A stretch of 64,000 bases of DNA from Chromatiaceae bacterium (GTDB lineage: Bacteria > Pseudomonadota > Gammaproteobacteria > Chromatiales > Chromatiaceae). The stretch lies in NCBI GenBank assembly GCA_024235175.1, contig JACKMX010000004.1, positions 124,001-188,000 of the forward strand. Reading direction: 5' to 3'. This document shows, piece by piece, positions 43,157 to 51,400 of the stretch (positions are counted from its first letter, which is position 1; each line of letters starts with the position of its first letter). The position numbers were made by a program, and so were the translations under genes. Below the pieces are notes generated by a model. The model was given only the letters and a program-made list of their open reading frames with translations. It had not been told where the DNA came from and ran no database searches.

Positions 43157-44770
43157 TTGCATAAATTCTGACGAAAACGGAATCAAGCTACTTGTTTGAG
43201 CACATCCAAATAATGCAACAACTCGGATTTGACAGCTGGATTAACGCTCATCGTCAAAGTCAAGGTCCCTTGAGGCCTGGTCAGCCGTCCGGCTCGCTGA
43301 ATCAGTTGACGCCGCAGAGTGCCGAGCCGTGTAAAGTGCCACAGCGGTGCACGTCGTTCAGTGGTAGCGCATTGCTGTTCGTTGGTGAGCATCTGCATTT
43401 CCCGGTTGAGGTTATGCACCAACATCGCTGCCAGTACAAACACCTGATTCCCCGCTTGTCTTCGGGTCGGAACATAGTCCATCTGGGTCTGCGACTTCAA
43501 CTCAGCGAAAATACCCTCCTGGGCACCGCGGCCGTTGTGATAGCGCAACACTTTTCTGGCACTGAGACGCTTATTGGTGATGATCACCTTGAAGTCGTGG
43601 CCGTATTCATAGGGGATGAACAGATCCAGTTGAATCGGTTCCTTATACTGTTTCCGGTTTCCGGTACGGATAAAGAGAAAACGCTGTTTTGTGTGCCATT
43701 TTTTAGGTTTCCAGCGGTGCTCGAAAAAATCACATCGATCACCCAAGCGATGCCAGCGTTTCCGCCGTTCTATCATGCCCTTGAGTTCGGTGAAACGCTC
43801 AAAGGGCACACTGATGCTGAATTCAACGCCTTCGGCATTGAGCATGCCGATGATGGCATCCGAGAAGAAGGCGCTATCCATCCGTACTTCAATTTTGGCC
43901 CTGGGCAGAACAGCGCGTATTTCCTGGACACATTCCAGGATGAATGCCTGGGCGCCGTTGGAGTCATGCACATTACCGGGACGATGCCAAACATCGAATA
44001 CTTGGCCGGTCTGCGCCAATGTGCAGAACAGCGGATAGTAGCTGCGTTGCCCCTTCTTCTTGCGGTTGAAACCCACCGCCGTGCCTTCGGCGAAACGACC
44101 GGTGGCGAGTACCGAGCCGTCGAAATCCAAGGTAATCCGTGCCAGGCCAAGATCATCAAGGCGTTGCAGAACCTGTTGCCTGTTGAGTCGGCGCAGCTTG
44201 TCCACGCTGCGGCTGTCCATCCCCGCCAGCGTACGGCTGACCGTCGCGACATCCGGCAGACGAGCGATTCCCAACAGACGGCGCACCATGGGGTCATCCT
44301 TGTAGTAACGCATATCCTGAAGTCGCCGGTATCCCAGCAGAAGATGGACGATCAGCAGCAGTACGGTGAGACCATGACCAAAGATTGGGCTGACCTTCAG
44401 ATGCCGGAAACAGCCCGTGAGTTGTTCTTTCAATCCGAGCCGATTGAACAACGCTTGAAACAGGACCAGACCGGCAAAAGAGCTCAGGCGTTGGTCTTCG
44501 AATCGAATCTCGGGAATGCGATGTGTTTTGCGATGAACGCTGGCTTTGCTACACTTCATCCAAACGGTCTCCGTTGGTTCATTGGTTTGGTGTGGTGCCT
44601 CCAATTTTACCAACTCAGGGATCGTTTTTTTATTGCTGAACGCCATTTTGTCGCATCATTTTTTGGTATTTTCTGGATCGCACTATTGGTGAACTCCAGC
44701 TACAAGCGTATGACGTCCAGCACAGCGCGTAGATAAATGGGTTCGCGTAGTTTTTGACGCATTTTTTATG
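43157..44770. mobile_element. IS1380-family insertion sequence
   Basis: About 1.6 kb with one transposase on the minus strand. The left end TTGCATAAA (43157) and the right end, which reads TTGCATAAA on the other strand if its edge at 44770 is moved three bases outward to 44773, are inverted copies with partial match beyond. Position is fixed by the restored reading frame of the host gene. The duplicated target is short (CA) or degraded (ATTCA versus ATGCA), so the exact edges may be off by a few bases. Confidence 0.8.
43183..44646 (-). CDS. IS1380-family transposase
   Basis: 487 residues. The DDE-type core has Asp in ITLDFDGSVLATG, Asp in VRMDSAFFSDAI and Glu in GAQEGIFAELKSQTQMD. The N-terminal region with FEDQRLSSFAGLVLFQALFNRLG and the LLLGYRRLQDMRYYKDDP block is typical of IS1380 (the ISEcp1 family). 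It appears complete, so the element could be active. The antisense reading 43192-44736 is a shadow and was ignored. Confidence 0.92.
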   Translation of the reverse strand: MAFSNKKTIPELVKLEAPHQTNEPTETVWMKCSKASVHRKTHRIPEIRFEDQRLSSFAGLVLFQALFNRLGLKEQLTGCFRHLKVSPIFGHGLTVLLLIVHLLLGYRRLQDMRYYKDDPMVRRLLGIARLPDVATVSRTLAGMDSRSVDKLRRLNRQQVLQRLDDLGLARITLDFDGSVLATGRFAEGTAVGFNRKKKGQRSYYPLFCTLAQTGQVFDVWHRPGNVHDSNGAQAFILECVQEIRAVLPRAKIEVRMDSAFFSDAIIGMLNAEGVEFSISVPFERFTELKGMIERRKRWHRLGDRCDFFEHRWKPKKWHTKQRFLFIRTGNRKQYKEPIQLDLFIPYEYGHDFKVIITNKRLSARKVLRYHNGRGAQEGIFAELKSQTQMDYVPTRRQAGNQVFVLAAMLVHNLNREMQMLTNEQQCATTERRAPLWHFTRLGTLRRQLIQRAGRLTRPQGTLTLTMSVNPAVKSELLHYLDVLKQVA

Positions 44771-44932
44771 CAACTAACGGGTAAAATCAATCTGTACCCC
44801 AAGACCGGCGGCAAGCCCATGCAGGATATCGGTAAGTATACTACCATCTACGAACGGCAACCCGGCAGCGCCTGGGGGATAGCCCACGACATTCGGAACA
44901 GCAACAATTCACCTTTCATCGGGAGGTAAGCT

Positions 44933-45244
44933 ATGCGATTTCTTGTCAAAGTGAATATCCCTGTCGAAGCCGGGAACGGGGCGGCGAAGGTCGGAAAGCT
45001 CGGCACAACCATCCAGTCCATCCTGGCGGATCTGAAGCCAGAAGCTGTTTATTTCACAGATGACAATGGTCAACGGACGGCATTTCTCTTCCTCGAAATG
45101 CAGGACGCCTCAGAGATCCCCGCGATTGCCGAGCCTTGGTTTCTCGCGTTCAATGCGAGCATTGAGATTCATCCGGTGATGGTGCCGGATGATTTAGCCA
45201 GGGCTGGTAATGCCATCGAGGCGGCCGTCAAGAAGTACAGTTGA
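44933..45244 (+). CDS. Conserved small protein of unknown function (DUF3303-like)
   Basis: 103 residues, MRFLVKVNIPVEAGNGAAKVGKLGTTIQSILADLKPEAVYF... with FLEMQDASEIPAIAEPWFLAFNASIEIHPVMVP. The short alternating helix/strand pattern suggests a ferredoxin-like alpha-beta fold as in DUF3303 and muconolactone-isomerase-like families. No catalytic residues can be named. GGGAGG lies 7 bases before the ATG, inside the end of the broken SnoaL-like gene (TAA at 44927-44929). Both belong to the island, and the pair was probably cotranscribed. Confidence 0.82.
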   Translation: MRFLVKVNIPVEAGNGAAKVGKLGTTIQSILADLKPEAVYFTDDNGQRTAFLFLEMQDASEIPAIAEPWFLAFNASIEIHPVMVPDDLARAGNAIEAAVKKYS

Positions 45245-45245
45245 A

Positions 45246-45338
45246 AGCGCAACAAGAAGGCGCTCCAGCCGAGACCCTCTGCGGTGTATTTCGCTGCGTA
45301 ACCCCGTGCAGCGGATCCCGCGGCTTGAGGTTGCTCAC
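45246..45338 (+). repeat. Possible third attC-like site
   Basis: GCGCAACAAG...GCTCCAGCCG faces CGGCTTGAGGTTGC at the other end, a loose dyad downstream of the 44933 gene. The ends resemble attC cores but deviate from RYYYAAC/GTTRRRY in more than one base. It lies before the next plus-strand gene, as a cassette boundary would. Confidence 0.3.
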
Positions 45339-46009
45339 ATCACCCGTCAATCGATATTTTTATCATTGTCGGCGACGCAAATAAGGAGATGAAATGAAGA
45401 AAGCAATGTTTGCAGGACTGGTCGCACTACTGGCAGGTTGCTCATCTTTACCTCCCGCGGAGCGATTGCTTGAGCAACAGGAACGAGAACTGGATACGGA
45501 TGGAAGTACTACAATGCTCTTTCACTCAGCTCTCTACTACCCGTCTGAAATATCGTTGACATTTCCTGGCTTTATTCTTGGAATTGAAAAGAGCCCCGTT
45601 GATATTATTGCGAAAAATGGCGCTGTATATATCAAGGAAATTCCGGGATCCGGGTTTACGAAGGAAGAGCTTGCGGATGAAGTGATAGACAAGAAAATAT
45701 TGTATGTATCCCACATTATTGAATCCTTCGGGAAACCATACGGGCAATCCAACTGCGTTCATTACAATGCCTATTACCGGGAGGGATTGAATAAGCCGAA
45801 ACCACCCATTGAATTCTGCAATAACTCAGAAAAACATGAGGTGCGGCCTGAGAAAGCATATATGGATAGCTGGCTGGCAATGTCCAACCTTAAAAGGCTG
45901 ATCAGAGATCGGATAGAGAGCTATACACATGTGATCGTCGTGACAATGGGTTGGAATACGGTTCAGGAGGAAGCGGTAAGAAATTTCAACTCCATCATGA
46001 AAAACCTAA

Positions 46010-47643
46010 CCTGGCATAGCCAGAACCAAAATTCGTTATATCCACTATCCTTATCGTCATCAACAAGAACAAAGGATAGCTACCATGAATCCTTTCGTCG
46101 AACGCCACCAGGATAAGATCGCTGGCGTGCTTTCCTGCTTCGATCGTGTGGTTATCACCGGAACTCTGCCCGATATCGGTTACGCTGGGGCCTTGGCAGG
46201 CTACCTCAGTTACCACAATGTTCGACTGTTCGACTATACCCGCTGGGCAGATCCCCTGCGCAATGAATTACGTCAACACGCTGAACAACTCGCCAAAGAG
46301 GCGGGTATCGAGATCGAATTCATTCGGAGCCATAAGGCTTTCCGTAAAGAAGCCCGGATCAAAGCCATCCTCGCCGAACGCGGAGAACATCCTGGCCTGG
46401 TTCATATCTTTTCAGCCATGGAGTCCTGCACCGCCTATCGACCCTGGCATGACAAGAAAAAAACCCACACCACACTAAAACCCACATCCGGCAAATGCCT
46501 CCACTACTATTTTTACTTCATCGACGAATCCTTCGGACTTTGCTATATCCGGGTGCCCACTTGGGCACCGTTCCGTCTCCAAGTCTATTTCAACGGCCAT
46601 CACTGGTTGGCTCGGCAACTGGAAAAGGCAGGCATTTCCTTCGAGATGGCCGATAATGCCTTCCTCTCCATTGACAATCCGGAGAAAGCCCAGCGCCTTG
46701 CCGATCGCCTGGATGCCAAACAATTACATCGACGGCTGAATCAATGGGCGAAGCAGTTCTGCTCAGTTTCTTCACGCTTTCGCTCCGGTTATCACTGGAG
46801 CTTCATGCAGGTGGAATTCGCCACCGACGTCGTCTTTCACAAACAAGCCGAATTTCAGCCACTCTACGAAACCATTACCCACACCGCTATCCATGCCATT
46901 CGGGCCGATAATGTGGCCACTTTCCTCGGTCGTAAATTGACCACCGCCTATCAGGGCGAGGTGGGCAATGATTTCTCCACCCGTATCCAGGGTACACGCA
47001 TCCGGCACCAGATGGGGCCGGCTTCCATCAAACTCTATGACAAAGCCGGCATCATGGCCCGGGTCGAATGCACCACCAATGATGCCTCTTTCTTCAAAAT
47101 CCACCGCTGGGTGGAACAACGCGACGGCTACCAGCATTGGAAACTGGCCCCGTTACGTAAAAACATCTACAGCCTGCGCGACCTGCGCAAACTGTTAAAA
47201 GCCGCCAATGAACGCTACCTCGCCTTCATGGCGGATATCGATAATCCCGATGCAGGACTCAAAGCCATCGACAAAATGGCCAAGCCCGCCCAGGATAACG
47301 GCCATTCCTACCGAGGTTTCAATCTGTTCCTGGGCGATGATTACCGTCTCTTTCTCACTCTGGTGCGGGGCGAATGGTCCATCAGCGGTTTCCGTGCCGC
47401 CGATCTGCGTTCGCATATTCCCAACTTATCGGCCTCTCGCTCTTCGTATATTCTCAAGCGCCTTCGCACCCATGGTTTGATCAAGAAAATCGGGCATCGA
47501 TACAAGTATTACCTTACAAAACTTGGTCGTCGTATCCTGGTTACAACATTGAAAGTTCGTGAATATTTTATTGTCCCTTCTCTTTGCTCAGACACCGTGT
47601 AGAATTTCTTTGTCTATATGAACAAGATCTCAGTTGAAAGGGA
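46010..47643 (+). mobile_element. 1.6-kb insertion sequence with CTAA target duplication
   Basis: The element is bounded by CTAA on both sides (46006-46009 and 47644-47647), and its removal restores the hydrolase frame exactly. It has one gene (46085-47602). The ends CCTGGCATAG... and ...GAAAGGGA show no evident terminal inverted repeat, which is unusual for a DDE element and suggests an unclassified (ISNCY-like) type. Confidence 0.75.
46085..47602 (+). CDS. Putative transposase of an unclassified insertion sequence
   Basis: 505 residues starting MNPFVERHQDKIAGVLSCFDRVVITGTLPDIGYAGALAGYL. The middle holds ESCTAYRPWHDKKKTHTTLKP and FYFIDESFGLCYIRVPTWAPF, and the C-terminus has a winged-helix part (SASRSSYILKRLRTHGLIKKIGHRYKYYLTKLG). 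Homologues are often labelled MarR-family regulators or hypothetical proteins because of that last part (recollection). Lying alone in an element flanked by CTAA, it is the transposase candidate. Catalytic acidic residues were not firmly placed. The expression signal is inside the element. Confidence 0.7.
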   Translation: MNPFVERHQDKIAGVLSCFDRVVITGTLPDIGYAGALAGYLSYHNVRLFDYTRWADPLRNELRQHAEQLAKEAGIEIEFIRSHKAFRKEARIKAILAERGEHPGLVHIFSAMESCTAYRPWHDKKKTHTTLKPTSGKCLHYYFYFIDESFGLCYIRVPTWAPFRLQVYFNGHHWLARQLEKAGISFEMADNAFLSIDNPEKAQRLADRLDAKQLHRRLNQWAKQFCSVSSRFRSGYHWSFMQVEFATDVVFHKQAEFQPLYETITHTAIHAIRADNVATFLGRKLTTAYQGEVGNDFSTRIQGTRIRHQMGPASIKLYDKAGIMARVECTTNDASFFKIHRWVEQRDGYQHWKLAPLRKNIYSLRDLRKLLKAANERYLAFMADIDNPDAGLKAIDKMAKPAQDNGHSYRGFNLFLGDDYRLFLTLVRGEWSISGFRAADLRSHIPNLSASRSSYILKRLRTHGLIKKIGHRYKYYLTKLGRRILVTTLKVREYFIVPSLCSDTV

Positions 47644-48423
47644 CTAAAAGCAGCATCGGGAGATGATCCATTCAATCCCCTGTTTATCGGGGTAACCTGG
47701 CCAAGTCAGTGGGCTGCAAAATGGGTAGAACCGATAGTGCGGGGCTTAAGCTTCCCATGGAAAGCTCACGATGCAGATGAGGTTGGATTGACATGGTTGG
47801 GAGTGCTTTTACATGAAACCTTGGCGGATATTGATAAACCGATAGTCGTGATCGGTCACAGCTTTGGCGCAAGAGCCACGAGTGTTGCAGCCTGCATAGG
47901 TCCTGCAATCGTAGCAGAAGAGACAACCAAATCCGAAAACAACAATACGATTGATTACTTGATAAATCTGCAGGGTGCATATCGAACGAACCGGCTTCTT
48001 GGTCAGCATAGAGAGGGAAAATTGCAGTACGACAACTCCTGTGGAAACGTGAAAAGGATATTCCTGACCTCTTCCGTAAGCGATACGGCAATGGATTCGC
48101 TGTTCTGGAGAAAGGACAAATATGCCGGAGACGACGAAAGCTATGACAGGTACTGTGAGAACGGGAATAGCGAGGTACGCTGCGGCACCGCTGCGTGGAG
48201 TGGTGAATTGACCATAACTAACAATGTAAAAAGCAATGTCACCTATATAAATGCAGATGAGCTCATAAACAGAAACTCATATCTCTCCGGAGGAGATGCG
48301 CATAGTGATATATACAGGGCTGAACACGGAGTGATGTTGTGGAATATGCTGTCCCACAGCGAAGAGCGATAAATACATCACCGTTCAACTTATCAAAGGA
48401 AAAAGAGTGATGCGGTCCCACTC

Positions 48424-51400
48424 CTAACTCTTGCCTCGCATAGTCTCTGCACCGGCCACCACCATCGACAACATGGCAAAGTCGAGCGATGACCTTGCCC
48501 TGAACTCCGACACAATTTCGGCATGCCGGGCAACGGCTGACAGGTTCTCCTCTTTCCACTGATCCAGCATCTTTTTTGCATTCTTTAAAGGTCTGGTGCA
48601 TTTCAGTATGTTTGCGGTAATTTCACGCTGATGTGTGTTGAGCATGTCGTTCAACCGCGTTTTAGCCAGGTCATGCCAGTGCGTGTGTATTTTGAGTATC
48701 CTTATCTGCTCCCTCAGCCAGTGAAACTGGAGCTCTTTGCCAAGATTGAAATAGACCGAAGCTACCAGAAGAATGTCACATTCACACTGCCTTGCCACCT
48801 TGACCACATCCAGTGCAGACGCCATGGGTAACAGGATGCCGACACGCTGAGCCAGATCCCGTGGTACCGAGGCATTAGTCAGGTATTTAACTTTTCGATT
48901 GAGAGCAAGCCGGTCAGTGGAGGTGAGCGGTTTCGGCATTCCCGATGCAAGTTCGCACACACCATCCCGGAAAAAGTCGATCAACGACTGGATGGCGACA
49001 CCCTGTTCATGGTGTCTGAGCAACCAGATCACGGCATGACGAAGCAGATCGGTCACCATCAACATCAACTCCATCTGGATTGAGGCGGTCACCTGATTGT
49101 CGAGTGCCTCGATCTCCCGCCACAGCCTGTCGACACCGAATATTTCACTTATGGAGACGTAAGCCCTGGTCAGACCCGCGATATCCGCGCCAGCCTCCTC
49201 CCGTACCCTGAAACCGAAGCCCGGCCCCACATGGTCAACGATTCTGTTGGTCAGATGAGTTGCGGTAATCTCCCGCTTGAGGCGGTGGTCGGCAATTTCA
49301 GTCGGAAACCGCTCCGCAAGTACTTTGGGAAAATAGTCTGTCAACTCAGCCCGCAGATAGGTGTCGTCCGGAATATCGGAATCGAGCAGCGCCTCGTAGT
49401 AATTCATTTTGCTGTAGGCATGAAGAACCGATATCTCCGGCTTGGTCAATCCCTGGCCCCTGGCCTGGCGTTCAGCAATACTCTTGGCTCCAGGCAGGAA
49501 CTCCAATGCCCTGTTCAGGCGCCCCCGCTGTTCCAGACTATCGATGAAGCGGGCATGCTCATAGAGCTTCTCCGGCGCATTCCATGCCACCATGCTGATC
49601 GCCTGGGTTTGCGAATAGTTGTGCGCGAGCACCAGTCCGGCAATTTCGTCCGTCATCTCGGCCAGCAGCCGGTTCCGCTGCTTCTCTGTCATCTCGCCAT
49701 TGGCGACGATCTGTCCCAGCAGGATCTTGATGTTCACTTCGTGATCGGAACAATCGACACCTGCCGAGTTGTCGATTGCATCGGTATAGATAAGGCCGCC
49801 TTTTGCAGCAAACTCCACTCGTCCCAGCTGGGTGAATCCAAGGTTGCCCCCTTCTCCCACCACTTTACAGCGCAGCTCATTACCGTTTATCCGTACACTT
49901 TCATTGGCCTTGTCACCGACATTCTCATGCGTCTCTGACTCGGCTTTGACGTAGGTTCCGATGCCCCCGTTCCAGAGCAGATCCACCGGGGCTTTCAACA
50001 AGTAGGTGATCAATTCGCTTGGTGTGATACGCTCCACCTTGATGCCGAGCAGACTTTTGACTTCGGCGCTCAACGATATAGACTTCAGACTTCGCGCATA
50101 AACACCGCCACCCCGGGATATTCGTCTCTTGTCGTAATCGGCCCAACTGGATCTGGGCAGTGCAAACAACCGTTCCCTCTCTTCGAATGAGGATGCCGGA
50201 TCCGGATCCGGATCCAGAAAGATGTGCATATGATTGAATGCGCCAACCAGCTTGATATGACGCGAAAGCAACATGCCGTTGCCGAATACATCACCGGACA
50301 TATCACCTATGCCAACAACTCTGAAATCCTGATTCAGGATATCAACATTCAGTTCACGGAAGTTTCTTTTAACCGACTCCCAGGCGCCTCTCGCCGTTAT
50401 TCCCATTTTTTTGTGGTCATATCCAACCGAACCACCGGAGGCAAATGCATCACCGAGCCAAAACCCGTACTCCAGTGCGACACCATTGGCAATATCTGAA
50501 AAAGTTGCGGTTCCCTTGTCCGCTGCAATCACCAGATATGGATCATCCTCATCATATTTCACCAGATTGACCGGCGCTTTCACTTCACTGCCAACCAGGT
50601 TGTCGGTGATATCGAGCATACCGCGCAGAAAGGTCTTGTAGCACTCGACCACTGCAGCTGTGGTCTTCTCCCTACTCTCCTCGGCCGGTAACCGCTTGAC
50701 GACAAATCCTCCTTTTGAACCGACCGGTACGATCACGGTGTTCTTCACAGTCTGCGCCTTCATCAACCCCAATACCTCGGTCCTGAAGTCTTCCATCCGA
50801 TCGGACCAGCGCAGTCCGCCACGCGCAACCTTACCGCCGCGCAGGTGCACCCCCTCCATCTGCACGGAAAAAACGAAAATTTCGAACATTGGCCTGGGCA
50901 GCGGCATATTGCTGACCCGGTTCGGGTCGATCTTGAACGAAAGGTATGGCTTTGGCGTACCATCTACTGCTGTCTGATAGTAGTTGGTGCGCAGCGTGGA
51001 CATCACCAGATTAACGAAGCTGCGTAATATTCTGTCCTCATCAAGGCTCGAAACCGACTCAAGCAGCGTCTCGATTCGAGTCAGCATTTTCGACAGCCGT
51101 ACCTCGTCCCGCTTCGCCTTGGGATCGAACCTGAGCGCAAACAGATCAACCATGAGCCTGACGATTTCGGGATGCAGGGTAAGGCTCCTGATGACATAAG
51201 AGCGACTGTAAGGTGTCTTGATCTGTTGCAGATATTGACTGTAGGCACGCAGTATGACGACCTGCCGCCAGGAGAGTCCTGCCCCCAGAACGAGTTGATT
51301 GAAGCCGTCGTTGTCCGTCTGCCCGCTCCAGATCTTTTGAAAAGCCTCCTGAAATCTTTCAGCAGTCTGATCGCTGAAATCGCCGGGGTGTTTTGTGTGA

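Larger units (their letters stand above)
42954..44929 (+). pseudogene. SnoaL/DUF4440-like gene broken by an IS1380-type insertion
   Basis: The left part (42954-43156) encodes MLNILKAACNDDGVHM...RAWSQAF...TLSVDEVRVAGGWAFERDTYKPI, and the right part (44773-44929) encodes QLTGKINLYPKTGG...GKYTTIYERQPGSAWGIAHD and stops at TAA. Joining them across the insertion restores one frame of 119 residues, and the joined protein follows the SnoaL-like (DUF4440) pattern of small cone-fold proteins. A stop lies just upstream of the N-terminal Met, so the N-terminus already looks shortened. The parent would have been a ketosteroid-isomerase-like protein of unknown substrate. The element lies at 43157-44770. 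Confidence 0.85.
45394..48372 (+). pseudogene. Lipoprotein alpha/beta-hydrolase gene split by an insertion
   Basis: The left part (45394-46009) has a lipobox (LVALLAGC) and runs to ...RNFNSIMKNL. The right part (47648-48372) resumes ...KAASGDDPFNPLFIGVTWPSQWAAKW and contains the nucleophile elbow IGHSFGARAT. Removing 46010-47643 and one copy of CTAA joins them as a perfect 446-residue frame (1341 bases). The intact protein would be a secreted or outer-membrane-attached serine hydrolase or esterase, substrate unknown. The right fragment has a GTG at 47737 but no clear ribosome binding site, so it may not be expressed. GGAG lies 6 bases before the ATG at 45394. Confidence 0.85.

Noticed and set aside
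43192..44736. 514-residue plus-strand reading over the IS1380 element
   Set aside because: It is antisense to an intact, recognisable transposase with DDE motifs, and lacks a ribosome binding site and domain matches.
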